Shown here: in pieces, positions 46,853 through 58,466 of the stretch
Numbering within the stretch: the stretch's first letter is position 1
Layout: every line of letters starts with the position of its first letter
From: Erinaceus europaeus
Lineage: Eukaryota; Chordata; Mammalia; Eulipotyphla; Erinaceidae
DNA: 64,000 nucleotides
Direction: 5' to 3'
NCBI RefSeq assembly: GCF_950295315.1
Contig: NC_080185.1
Coordinates: 48,155,237-48,219,236 of the forward strand
Notes under the pieces: model-generated
The model's database searches: none
Told to the model about the DNA's origin: nothing
What the model saw: the letters and a program-made list of their open reading frames with translations, nothing else
Position numbers and translations under genes: made by a program

Positions 46853-47349
46853 CAGTAGATAAGTTTTTAATGTTTTGTGGGGTCTCCATAATACTTCCTA
46901 AAGGTACTGAACCAGTCTGTAATCTCACTAAGAATATAAATGAATGAGGATTCCTTTTTTCCACAATCTCATCAACACTTGTTTCCACTCTTTTCTTTAT
47001 AAATCATTCTAAAAGTTTTTATTCAAATTTTCTTGGCACTTTTAAAATATGCTTGTGAGCCATCTATGTCTTCTTTTGTGAAATATATGTTCAGATCTTC
47101 CCCCACCCCCTTTTTGGTGGGATTGTTTAGGTTTGTTTGTTTTAAGAATTCTAGATACATTAGAGGTTAGCCTATTATTGTTGGTTGTATTATACACAAA
47201 CATTTCCTCCTGTTCATTATAGTCTCTTTTCATTTTTATTATATATTTTTTACTTTTACATAAAATGGTTTTATGTAGTCCCATTAGTTGGGTTTTGCTA
47301 TTGTTTTTCTTAGTGTTGGTGTTGGGACTCTGTATTATGTAGACGGTGC

Positions 47350-47421
47350 TATTTTTTCTTCTATGTATTTGATGGTTTAAAAAATAGATGGGCTATTTTT
47401 TCTTCTATGTATTTGATGGTT
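47350..47421. repeat. Short tandem duplication in L1M
   Basis: About 30 bp starting 'ctattttttcttctatgtat' occurs twice, about 42 bp apart. Confidence 0.85.
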
Positions 47422-47501
47422 TCATTTCTGACACAAGTCATTAATCAATTTTTAAAACTAAGACACAGACAATTGAATGCAGCTTCTTGGTGATGAGGAT
47501 T

Positions 47502-47755
47502 TTTTTATATTTATTTATTTATTCCCTTTTGTTGCCCTAGTTGTTTTATTGTTATAATTATTATTGTTGTCGTCATTGTTGGATAGGACTGAGAGAAATG
47601 GAGAGAGGAGGGGAAGACAGATAGAGGGAGAGAAAGATAGACAATAACAGACCTGCTTCACCTCCTGTGAAGCGATGCCCCTGTAGGTGAGGAGCCAGGG
47701 GCTTGAACCGGGATCCTCAGCCGGTCCTTGCACTTTGCCCCACGTGCACTTAACC
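47502..47755 (-). mobile_element. tRNA-derived SINE (type A), antisense
   Basis: A type A antisense copy with the 13-bp TSD ggtgatgaggatt at 47489-47501 and 47756-47768. The very 5' end of the head is short. Confidence 0.93.
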
Positions 47756-48039
47756 GGTGATGAGGATTATACATGAGACTTCTTGTATTCAAGTCCTCTT
47801 TGGACCGGCTGCATTTTCTCCCCAACCCCGTAAATCAATTTTAAGTCAACAATTTGTGCATAATATGATAGTGATCCACACACGGTTTCATTTATTGTAT
47901 ATGGCATTCATGCATGTAGTTATTCAGTTTTACAAAAACTATATATTAGACATAATTTGCTTTCTCCATTTTAGACTTGACAATTTTGTTGTGAATTAAA
48001 TTTCCATATATATATAAACATTTATTTATGGGTCTATAC

Positions 48040-48040
<1 letters not shown>

Positions 48041-48074
<34 letters not shown>
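48041..48074. repeat. (TA)n microsatellite
   Basis: About 16 uninterrupted ta units. Confidence 0.9.
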
Positions 48075-48077
<3 letters not shown>

Positions 48078-48360
48078 CTGATGTCATATTTGATTACTGT
48101 AGCTTTGCAGTCCATCTTTAAGTTGGGGAATGTGTGCTTTCTGTCTTCTTTATTCACAGGACTGATTTGGCTGTTCAGTCATTTGTGGTTCCATATGAAT
48201 TCAGTAAATTCATATTCTTTTTCCCTTAAAGACTGACATTTGCATTTGGTAAATGCATTGGATCTGTACAGTGTTTTGGTAGGTTGGCCACTTTAAATGT
48301 TAAATTGTTCAATCCATGGGCAGTGCCTTTTAATTTCTTTGCGTTTTCATTTAACCCTTT

Positions 48361-49105
48361 TAAAAAAGTTAATTATTTCATACTAAATATGAAATAGATA
48401 GATTTACTTCTCATAAATTAGAGAGTGTTCACATTAGGATAAAGGTTCTTATTCTGTAAAAGACCTAGGTCCTCACCTACTCCAAAAACAAACATTCTTA
48501 CCAGCTATCCTAAGTCTTTCCCACATTCTAGCATAGAATGTAGGTTGGCTTCTTTTTCTTCGGTTCCTGCAAGTTGTTACATCTGTCAAAAATCCCAAAA
48601 GTCTTTCTCCTCTTCCTTCTCCATCTAAAATGGTACCTGGATTGTTTTATATCTCCTTGATAGAATTTGCGCACTTTCAGTGGCTTGATTCTCTATAGTG
48701 TCCCACGGGTATTGTACCCTGCCACTTAATAAATATGTAATGATAAACAAAATGTAACATTCACATCCTAGTTCTTATTTCTTCCTATTGCTAAAACAGT
48801 TCACAAGATATTGGGCTCAAAATGAATGAGCAGTAACTATAGTTCAGAAACCAAAGACCCTTGTAAGGAACTCCGTGAAGGCAAACCTATTTTATGGAAT
48901 CTCTCCACCCTCATCCACCTCTTAAGTTTCTCCAGCCTACTCATGTCCCAGCATCTTTGCATAGACTCTTCAAGGAGGCCTCTCTCCTGAGATGATGATA
49001 GAGAGCTATTTCCATTCAGTGACATCAGACCTACTACCACAATGGTACTTCTAACAATAAGTCAGGAGTTTCAGTCACCAGGTGTGAGGTGAGTTGTTAA
49101 AAAAA
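48361..49105. other. Unrecognised DNA
   Basis: Moderately AT-rich with no repeat or exon that I can name. Confidence 0.5.
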
Positions 49106-49400
49106 CATTCCTGATGGAGTCGGGGGGCAGCGCAGCAGGTTAAGCGCACGTGGTGCAAAGCACAAGAACTAGCAGAAGGATCCCGGTTCGAGCTCCCGGC
49201 TCCCCACCTGCAGGGGCGTCGCTCCACAAGCGGTGAAGCAGGTCTGCATGTGTCTATCTTTCTCCCCCTCTCTGTCTTCCCCTCCTCTCTCCATTTCTCT
49301 CTGTCCTATCCAACAACAACAACATCAATAACAACAACAGCAGTCACTACAATAAAATAACAAGGGCAACAAAAGGAAATAAATATTTAAAAAAAAATTT
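49106..49400 (+). mobile_element. tRNA-derived SINE (type A)
   Basis: The head 'gggcagcgcagcaggttaag', the body 'ccacctgcaggggcgtcgc', CT-rich and CAA-rich zones and an A-rich tail are near the consensus of the window's young copies. Confidence 0.93.
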
Positions 49401-49613
49401 CTGTCCAAGTTACCCTTGTCTGGTACAACTCATCACTAGTAACACACCATCTGTTTAGACCATACAAGCTATTGTGCCAGAAACAGCAGATTCAACACAT
49501 TCCAGTGTGTGACCTCTCTTCAATATTAACATGGACTATTCATGAGTTGGCTGAGGTGGTTATCTTATATGAGCCTCATTCCTGGGGCATAGCTTAAGAA
49601 ATTATATGGATAT

Positions 49614-49817
49614 TGGCATATTGCACAAAAGTAAAAGACTCTGGGGTGGTTGGCTGGGGGGCAGGATACAGGTCCAGTAAGGATGACAGAGGACCTAGTG
49701 GGGGTTGTATAGTTGTATTAAAAACTGGGAAATGTTATGCATGTGCAAACTATTGTATTTACTGTTGAACGTAAAACTTTAATTCCCCAATAAAGAAATA
49801 AAAAAGAAAACTAAGAG
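49614..49817 (+). mobile_element. Young polyadenylated retroelement 3' end, copy 2
   Basis: The sense copy starts 'tggcatattgcacaaaag' and includes 'ctctggggtggttggctggg', 'ggacctagtgggggttgtat' and an AATAAA signal in 'ccaataaagaaataa', then an A-rich tail. An 18-bp TSD with one mismatch (aagaaattatatggatat) lies at 49596-49613 and 49818-49835. Confidence 0.9.
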
Positions 49818-49915
49818 AAGAAATTATATGAATATATACATATGTTCAATAAGATGTGTAATATAACTATTAATATGGGGTCTTGCCCAACTTCAGCTCT
49901 TTCATCTATCTGTAA

Positions 49916-49986
49916 TGTATGTATGTATGTATGTATGCATGCATGTATGTATCTATCTGTAATCTATCTGTCATATATATATATAT
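49916..49986. repeat. (ATGT)n and (AT)n microsatellites
   Basis: About nine tetranucleotide units of the atgt/atgc type, then ctat repeats and a short (ta)n run, abut the tail of the antisense SINE. Confidence 0.85.
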
Positions 49987-50238
49987 AGCCTCCGGGGTTA
50001 TTGCTGGGACTTGGCGCTGGCACTATGAATCTACTGCTCCTGGAGGCCATTTATTCTATTTTATGGACAGAGAGAAATTGAGAGGAGAGGGTGAGATAGA
50101 GGGAGAGAGAAAGATACCTGAAGACCTGCTTCACTACTTGTGAAATGGACACCTGGCAGGTGGGGAGCGGGGCCTCAAACCCAGTTCCTTGCACTTTGTA
50201 ATATGTGTGCTTAGCCAGATGAGCCACTGCCAAGTCCT
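49987..50238 (-). mobile_element. tRNA-derived SINE with 3' extension, antisense
   Basis: The extension ('cctccggggttattgctgg'), body and antisense head are present. The CAA-rich zone is shortened. Confidence 0.88.
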
Positions 50239-50893
50239 CCATATCTGTATACTTTGTAGTAGGGTTAGGATCTTGTTTCAATGAAAAATGCTTTTTAAAC
50301 AAACAAAATACCCACATACATATTTGATGTTTTTACTTTTTATTTATGAATGCATATTTGATTTCTTACTGGTGCTTTTGAGATTGTTCTTGTGAGAATT
50401 TAATGATTTTTCATGTGTTAAACTATTTCTCTCTCTCATAAGATGCCTCTGATAAAGAAGTTTGCCTTTGGAACATAGTCAATTTAGACAAAATACTACA
50501 GCAGTAAAGTCAAAATACATTAGAATTCTAAAATGAATTTTTACTACCCAATTTAGTTATTAGTAGGGCACCAATCATGTCATATTTATTCCTAATAAGA
50601 CAATGAATTTACATTTTATGTTGTTAAGGTTCAACAAACGTTTGTGTATGTGTTAAAAAGTGTTGGTAAGAAAATATATATTGTCAACTCACTATTGCAC
50701 CAAACTAATTAAAATAACTTAGAAGAGTCTATGAAATACATAGGACGTTTTTTCTGGTTTATATAGAAGAATGAGAATATTAATTTTAGCCTAATTAATA
50801 GGATATAAGTGAGAAGGTAGTAGGTATTTGGAAATGAGTTGGAAAAGGAACTAAAGTATCATAGGGCTATTGTTTTCTCAGATTAAAAAATTA
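50239..50893. other. AT-rich DNA, nothing recognised
   Basis: No feature identified. Confidence 0.5.
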
Positions 50894-50909
50894 TGGTTAT
50901 TTACTAAGA

Positions 50910-51143
50910 GAGCTTGTTTGGAGGTTCTAGCAGGGGAGCACAGCTACTCATATACCCTCTACCCAAGACTGGTCCATCTCTATTTGGGGAAGGCCTTCCT
51001 CTTCAACTGAGTTTCAGCTTCAGGAGAGAAACACATGGAACGGTGAGGGAGGAAAGGGACACCTGCCTAGCCAGCCAGATCAGATGAGTCAACCCTGGCA
51101 ATCAATGGGGTGACAGATGTTGCAGCCAGATCACTCTCATATC
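50910..51143. mobile_element. 234-bp insertion of unknown type with 16-bp TSD
   Basis: A GC-richer block starting 'gagcttgtttggaggttcta' and ending 'atcactctcatatc' lies between two perfect copies of tggttatttactaaga (50894-50909, 51144-51159). There is no A-tail on either side, no SINE or L1 text that I recognise, and no second copy in the window. The duplication length fits L1-type integration. It could be a fragment of an L1 5' UTR or of another RNA. Confidence 0.7.
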
Positions 51144-51174
51144 TGGTTATTTACTAAGATGTAATTGATATTTA

Positions 51175-51370
51175 CACACTATAACCTCGATAGACTTGAT
51201 ACATATATCTGACATCTACATTTGACATATTATATATATTTGATATATAACTGCTACATAGATATATTTGCTTTATACTAAGATGTAATCCATATATTAG
51301 ATAAGTTACCCATTTATGGTATGTAATTCAGCTGTAGTACATTTAGAAAATTTAAGTAACCATCACATAA
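51175..51370 (-). mobile_element. Ancient L1ME-like 3' region, antisense
   Basis: 'agttacccatttatggtatg' and 'taagtaaccatcacataatc' resemble the conserved antisense L1ME phrase around 'acccatttaaagtgtacaat'. Confidence 0.5.
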
Positions 51371-51446
51371 TCAATCAAATGTTCCATCGTTATTGTTTCA
51401 GATAAAAAGAGTGAAGAGCTAGGTGTCTTATAAAATTTTGCGTAAG

Positions 51447-51704
51447 GGGCCTGGGAGGTACTGCACCAGGTTAAGCATATGAAGCACAAGGACCCACAAG
51501 GATTCTGGTTGGAGCTCCCTGCTTCCCACCCACAGTGGGGTCGTTTCACAAGTGGTGTAGCAGGTTTCTCTCCCCTGCTCCATCATCCATTACTCTCTTA
51601 ATTTCTCTTTGTCCTATACAAAAAAAAAGGAAAAAAAAATGTGGCCTGCAGGACCATTGGATTCAGTGTTTGAACCGAGCCTCAGCGATAACCCTGGAGA
51701 CAAA
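51447..51704 (+). mobile_element. Old SINE with 3' extension
   Basis: The head 'cctgggaggtactgcaccag', a body, a CT-rich zone and an extension ('gagcctcagcgataaccctg') end in a tail that became 'atacatacat'. Confidence 0.82.
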
Positions 51705-52289
51705 ATATATACATACATACATACATTGAGTAATTAATTCAATTAATAAAACTTTACACCAGAACGTAGTAAATAATGATAAACTACTAACAGCAGAAAT
51801 AGTGGCAGAAACAAATATTTTGTGACCTGACATCCATACTGTGTGCATATGCTTTTGCTGTAACTATCAGTTACAGTTTTTGCCTATGATGCCTTTGATG
51901 AAACAAATGAAAATTTAGGTTTCTTTAAATAAATGCCTATTTCTACTAGTTTCTGAAATCGTAACATAAAATAATAACCCCTTAATTTAATATTCCAGAA
52001 AACCTAAATAATAATCTTTGCTAAATCATCATGTGCCAAGTATGATGGTATAAAGGTAGTAATAGTGAAACGGTGAAGAAAATGTATATAGCTGAGAAAA
52101 ATGTGAATAAGTAATATAATATACAGGTAATGTAGAGGAAATGTATTAGCAATCATACAAATCTATGCCATAGAGCTTATTTGACAGCCATAGAGATCAG
52201 AAAGATTTGAATGATTTTGAGGCATTTTACCTTCTACTCATCTTTCTTGCTAGCTTTTATTTATTTGTCTATTTAATCCATTTGTATTT
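51705..52289. other. AT-rich DNA, nothing recognised
   Basis: No feature identified. Confidence 0.5.
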
Positions 52290-52645
52290 TTTATCCTCTT
52301 TGGAAAAAACAGCTTTATTTACACCTAATTCACATACAATTATTCACCATTTTATGATAAACAATTCAATATTAAGCAACCATCATTACAATAAATTTAG
52401 AAGATTTTCTAAGTGATTCTCTCTCCTTCAACCATCATACTTAATTTTCCCCATCATCATCTCAAAGCTGCAGCTGATGTAGTATCTGTGTACATTTGTC
52501 TATTTCTTATAAATGTAGTGATTATATATTATCTTTTGTTGTTGAATTCTTTAATTTCTCACACTGTTTTCAAGGTTCATTCATGTTGTAGCGTTCCATT
52601 TCCTTTGTGGTCAAATAATGTTTTTATTATCTGAATATAATGTAC
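52290..52645 (-). mobile_element. Ancient L1ME 3' region, antisense
   Basis: 'ttaagcaaccatcattacaa' and 'aaggttcattcatgttgtag' are diverged forms of the well-known antisense L1ME end. Confidence 0.75.
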
Positions 52646-52646
52646 A

Positions 52647-54150
52647 GAGACATCAGGCGTGGAATGTCAACCCTTTAGCCTCATTATTAGGGTGAGACCT
52701 TTCCTTTCATAGGATTCTCTAATTTCATTTCAGGTGCTTCATTTCCTAATAAAGGCCCAGAACCTAGAACTAGACCAGATCCCATGAGATAGGGCATATG
52801 TACACATGTATACATAAATTAGGGCAAAATATATACCTGAAAGCAAAAGCGCACAATAGTCTGCAATGAGTCAGTATATGCAGCAAGCAAGTAGAAAGAC
52901 TAAAAAAAATAATTATAAAATGCCCAATGAAATAGATCACACTTAGAGTTAGATGCCCTCCTCACCTACTTCCTATTACACTTCCCTCAATCACTCCAAA
53001 GCTAACCTTATCAAAGAAAGGACTGCAAAAGCTGAATAAGGGCAAGAGACGGGCATACATTAATGATGACTCTTTAGTCATTCTCAGGCCACCTCATTAG
53101 CTGAGTCCCTATTCGGGGAGTCCTGAGATTCCCAAACAGACATGATAGGTCTAGATATCGAATAGATCCCTCTCTCTATTGTTACCAGTCATCTCCATTA
53201 GGAACAACACAATGAATCCCTTTGGGGGCCACCATAGGACCTTGCCCTCAATGTGGACCAACAACGGTAGAGAATGTTCCATCCTCCGAAGAGAGGCTGA
53301 ACAGTATACTCTATCCATCACCTGAGGAAGATAGGTCCTGAAATTGGGGCAGCTTGGAATGTTCCTACTCATGGTCACAGAATGTGAACTCAGATCTACA
53401 GGTATACAGAGGTCATATAGGCTCCTAAACTGATATGCGCCCTGGATCAGATCAAATCGATGGGGTTTACAGTCAGCAATGCTATACACTTTTCCCATAT
53501 TTGGGAGCTACTCTCTTCCCTGATCCAGCTTTCTAGCCCTTTTTACAGCCATGACATCTTCTCCCCAGATAATAATTTGGGTCCACCTGCATATCAGATG
53601 TTAGGTTAAGAAAAAAAAATACTAGTATAGTCATAGACCCTTTGGAATATAACTAAAATAGGACTACTATTTTATGATATCTACAAAACTGAGACCCCCA
53701 AATCTTCATCTGCAATATTCCAACCTTTAGGTTCATGATTAGTCAACAATCATTTGGCTTTATATATTAACTATTTTTTCAGCCACCAGGTTCCAGATGC
53801 TACCATGATGCCAACTGGACTTCCCTGGACAGATGACCCCACCAATGTGTCCTGGAGCCCAGCTTCCCCAGAGCACCGCCCTCTAGGGAAAGAGAGAGAC
53901 TGGGAGTATGGATTGACCTGTCAATGCCCATGTTCAGCGGGGAGAAATTACAGAAGCCAGACCTTCCACCTTCAGTACCCCATAATGATCCTGGGTCCAT
54001 ACTCCCAGAGGGATAAAGTATAGAAAAGCTATCAGGGAAGGGGATGGGATAGAGAATTCTGGTGGTAGGAACTGTCTGGAGTTGTACCCCTCTTATCCTA
54101 CTTTTTTTTCTCAGTGTTTCCTTTTCATAGATAAAAATTAAAAAAAAATA
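52647..54150 (+). mobile_element. L1 3' UTR, sense, long type
   Basis: From 'acatcaggcgtggaatgtca' through the central region found only in the long type ('gactctttagtcattctcag', 'gaacaacacaatgaatccct') to the terminus and A-rich tail. An AT-rich filler of about 60 bp at 52885-52945 is not in other copies. No ORF2 is attached. Confidence 0.9.
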
Positions 54151-54189
54151 TTTTTGTTTTTTACATTTATTTATTTTTAATGCTTATTC

Positions 54190-54385
54190 ATATCAAGGAA
54201 ACACTGACAAAACCATAGGGTAAGAGGGGTACAACTCCACACAATTCCCACCACCAGAATTCTCTATCCCATCCCCTTCCCTGATAGCTTTCCTAGTCAT
54301 TAACCCTCTGGGAGTATGGACCCAGGGTCATTATGGGGTTCACAGCGGGGAAGCAATTACAGAACCCAGACCCTTCACCTTCTGG
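54190..54385. mobile_element. L1 3' end, antisense, followed by a sense L1 scrap
   Basis: 54190-54335 is the antisense L1 end ('aaccatagggtaagagggg'), tail-to-tail with the sense L1 before it. At about 54336 orientation flips to sense ('agcggggaagcaattacag') for about 50 bp. Confidence 0.8.
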
Positions 54386-54404
54386 TACAAATTGAGAGTG
54401 AAAG

Positions 54405-54417
54405 GGAAGGGTAAGAA

Positions 54418-54464
<47 letters not shown>

Positions 54465-54700
54465 CAATACTGCTATACTGCTTTATTGCTCCTGAAATTT
54501 TATCCCTGCAGGTAGTGACCAGAGGCTTAAATTCAGGTCCTTGCATGTGCACTTAATGAGGTGTGTCGCCACCAAGACACTGATATAATGTATTTTGTAT
54601 ACAACACTGGCAATTAAACCCAGGGCCAAATATATGTGCATTCTGTGCTTTATCTACTAAGCCAGTTTTCTGTGCATTCATTATATATTTTACAACTATG
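54405..54700 (-). mobile_element. Two old SINE pieces, antisense
   Basis: 54405-54590 has an antisense body and head with its purine-rich zone expanded into (GA)n at 54421-54461. 54596-54665 shows 'aattaaacccagggcc' and 'tatctactaagccag', an older SINE head. Confidence 0.7.
54421..54461. repeat. (GA)n microsatellite
   Basis: About 20 ga units inside the purine-rich zone of the SINE. Confidence 0.92.
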
Positions 54701-54716
54701 ATGACATTTATTAGTT

Positions 54717-54720
<4 letters not shown>

Positions 54721-54750
<30 letters not shown>
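54721..54750. repeat. (AT)n microsatellite
   Basis: About 14 at units. Confidence 0.9.
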
Positions 54751-54754
<4 letters not shown>

Positions 54755-57700
54755 GAAGTATGTACTAATTTCAGTATGAAACTAAGATCTGGTTCTTTAA
54801 AAGTGTAAACAAAATTGATACCCAGACTCAGATAAAAGAGGAAGGATATAGGAATAGATATATAGGAATCTAAAGTATTATGAAAGATTACTTTTAAGCA
54901 ATTTTTTGCATATTCTAAAATGAGATCATGTGTAACTCAAATTCATTATTTAATTTTTCATACTCCAAAGTGGACTTTAAACCACGCAACACATATATTT
55001 TTTCCTGTAAATTAATTTACTTTGTAAGTTATGTTTTAATTTTGTGTGTCAGGATAGGGAACAAAATTTGTTCCTTTAGCACAGGTTCTTAAATATAGTT
55101 ATGTGAAAAATCCTTTTAACCATGTGATTTATTACATGTCAATAGCTATTTTACTTAGCTTTCTTATCTGTTTAGCTTATTTATCTATTTTATTTAGCTT
55201 ATAGAGAAGAACTGGATAAATACCTTGCAAATATATTTTTAAGATTAATAAAATTTATTTTATTTTATAAGAAAATTCATCTTGATGTTAAACATTTACA
55301 TGGAACATATCCTCATTATGCAACTTAAATTTCTAATTGCATGGTTGCATCTATTTCAGTTATACCAAAATTCTTCTGAAGGCAAGTGATATATTTGTTT
55401 TTTGTCAAATCCCAGAGTTTTATCAATGACAGCACTACCAACACTGCATATATAACTAATACTTGTATAGAAACATCTCTTCAGCAAGGAGACCCAGGAG
55501 AAAGCATTTCAGTCTTATGACTACTAGTCATAGACTGCAATGATCAACCCCCCTACCCTAAATAATATCCAATTTTGAAAAGCTGCAATTGAGAACACTT
55601 TGGGAAAGTTGAATTCACTACACTATTTGCCTACCACTGCATGGCAGGGTTCTCTGTCAATTCATGTAATTATTCTTTTAATTGGAATTACCTTTTCTTC
55701 CTTAGCCAACAACCCTGTTAAATGCGTTCAATTTGAATAATTTTGGTTATTTCATAGTTATTCAAGCCTGTAGCCTGCATTTTCTGTGACTGGTGACTCT
55801 AATTGACTTTCTTAGCTTTTTGTTTTCTCAAAATAAAACAGACAGATTTTTCAGTATTTTAAAACTCAGCATGAGTGATATACAGACTTTTATGAATGAA
55901 GCAACATGAACTTGCAATTTAATCTCCAGTAATTTACAAAGCAGAGACAAAATGGAATTCAATAGACTTATGTAAGATTTTAATCTCTTATTTGTATGGA
56001 TTAATTTTTTTCATGCTTTTGGATTAATCATATTACAAATCTATCCAACTCGGTGGATACAATTTGATTTTTTTATATGTGGTGTGTGAAGTATACATCA
56101 TCTTTGAAAGAACTGATTATACTACTGTAAAATGGTTCTTATTCTTTATCTGTCAGGTAATATACAGCTGTCATTAACAAAATTTACTCAAGCAAATAGG
56201 ACATAGTTCAAGGGATTTTGCATCAATATAGGAATGAGATATTTGGAAGTAGAATAGCGAAAACAAAGTAGAGAATGGGGTATCAGAAAAACTGGCCCAT
56301 CAGTCATGACTCTGACTTATAAATCTCTGTCAGTGGGCTTGATTTACCCAATTATCTAATTCAGAGAGTTATCAATAATAAATACTTTGTTTAATTTTCA
56401 AAGTAATCAAACACAGAAAAGATCACTTCATATACTACTATATTGGAATGACTATGGTTTCAGGTCTGTTAATAGAAGCATTGTATCATATTTCATAGAG
56501 ATATATAAAGGAAGTCAAGCCCATGCATGCATTGGGAATGAAATTATCTTGAGAACTGATCTTGTTTCTTCTTCAGTTTTGCCTGATCTCTTTCTGTATG
56601 CTAAGTTAGTCATTGGAACTTGACAAAATATGTAGATAGTTACAAATATAATTCATGAAGGACTAGGAAAATATACCAGTATACGGCATCCAAGTAAAAA
56701 AAAAATTGTGATTCATTCAAAGGTGAACTATTTCCAAAGAACCCAAAGTAGTTACTTTAATATAAATTCAATTCCAATTTCTTGAGACACAGTCTCTTTT
56801 TGTTTAGACTGTAAATGACTATTTCTAAATGGGTGTCAGAGTAGGATATAATGCTATGAATCTTATAGACTGAAATAAATGAAGAAGAAAGCCGGTGAGA
56901 TTCCTATTATTTCAAGCCATTAAAATCAAAAGCAAATAAATTGAGATTTAAATGAGAAAAATGGGACAAAATTCTTTTATCTTGTTTTCTCAGTAAACAA
57001 ATTTACCAGAACTAACCAGGTTTGTAATTTAACATAAAACCACTCTAATAAACTGAAGTTTTCAATTAAGTTCAATGGTAATTTTAAGATCTAAATTCTA
57101 TTTAGTAGAGTAAAATATTTTAAGGATCTCTAGGGAAGCAATAATCCCCTTTTGAATGCTGCAATAACAGGATTTTTTGCAGACTATATGCTAAAATCTT
57201 GAAGGCACAAATTCATTTACTCAAGTGAGTTATGTTAAAATACTTTATGCTTAGTAAAAATTTAACTTTTGTCACAATCTGGGTATCACAATGTTTTAAA
57301 AAATTAGAATATCAGTATTAAGCCAACCCAGAGATACTTAAATACTTTTATATCTGAACATAAAAATTTCCCACATCTCTTAAGTTGGTTTTAATATATT
57401 GAGTAAACTCAAAAAGTTACTATTCTCTGTCTATGATATAGGATATTTTAAAATAAATGCCATCTATTTTTTATGTGATAAAATTCTCTTAACATAAAAT
57501 CTAACATCTTGCCATATTTTAAATGCACATACAACGGTATTAAGTATAATACTATACACAAGGTCTCTGGAATTTTTTATCCTGTATGATTGAAACGAAA
57601 TACCCATTGAAATTTCCTTTTTTCTTTTAAGTTATTTTATTATAAAATATAGTGTCCGATATCTCTTGATATCATGACTTTTGGGGATGCTTGTCACACT

Positions 57701-57861
57701 GTACCTCTGGCTATTAGTTTCCTTCTCAAGATTTGGAAAATTTTCTTTCACTTTAAATTTTATGTACCTATATCTTTTAAGTTCTACTAGTACTGCCATA
57801 AACATACACTGTTATATTTGATGACATCAAATAAGTCACTTGGGCAGTCTTCGTTCTTTTA
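54751..57861. other. Longest stretch without recognised repeats
   Basis: About 3.1 kb of AT-rich DNA. I see no L1 or SINE text and no exon-like open frame. The longest frame, 56387-56623, has no motif. It is the best place in the window to look for single-copy conserved non-coding DNA. Confidence 0.5.
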
Positions 57862-58466
57862 CCTTTTTTATATTTTAAGAATTATTTTTATTAGTGAGTT
57901 AGTAATCATATACAAGATGATAAGATTAAAGGGTAGAGGTTCACAACTCACCCACTATCAAAGTTCTGTTTCCCTGAGAGAACTATGGTTCTCACAAAGT
58001 ATGAGAGATACTTTAAAATTTTTTTTTCTTATTAGTGATTTGATAATGATTGACAAGATTGTAAGATAACAAGAGTACAATTCCACACAATTCCACAACC
58101 AGAGTTCCATATCTCATCCCCTCCATTGGTGGGTTCCCTATTCTTTATCCCTCTGTGAGTATGAACCAAAGATCTGTATGGGGTGTCGTAGGTAGAAGCT
58201 CCGGCTTTTGTAATTTTTTCTCCACTGAACATGGACGTTGGTAGGTCAGTTCATACCCCATCCTGTTTTTATCTATCCCTAATGGGATAGGGCTCTGGGG
58301 AGGTGAGGTTCTGGGAAATATTAGTGGTCATCTGCCCAGGGAGGTCAGGATGGCATTATGGTAGCATCTGCAACTTGGTGGCTGAAAATCAGTAAGGTAT
58401 AAAGCAAGACGAATTATTTAATAATTGGGAACCTAAAGGTAAGAATAAAGTAGATGAGATTTGGGT
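57862..58466 (-). mobile_element. Old L1 3' ends, antisense (two pieces)
   Basis: 57862-57990 is a scrap of the oldest L1 end ('tagtaatcatatacaagatg'). 58016-58466 is a longer old 3' UTR ('gtacaattccacacaattcc', 'gcatctgcaacttggtggct'). Confidence 0.78.

Larger units (their letters stand above)
45465..48360 (-). mobile_element. Ancient L1M, antisense, with nested insertions
   Basis: The order is L1 3' end ('ttacaatattgtttctattt'), end of ORF2 ('gaatagtattccattctgta'), post-RT region and RT ('tttgcagtccatctttaagt') across 45465-48360. It is interrupted by 45664-45851, 45890-46152, 46503-46852 and 47502-47755. It is strongly diverged and non-coding. Confidence 0.75.

Noticed and set aside
49916..49986. 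CRISPR-like or satellite array
   Set aside because: It is a tetranucleotide microsatellite next to a SINE, with no spacer-repeat structure.
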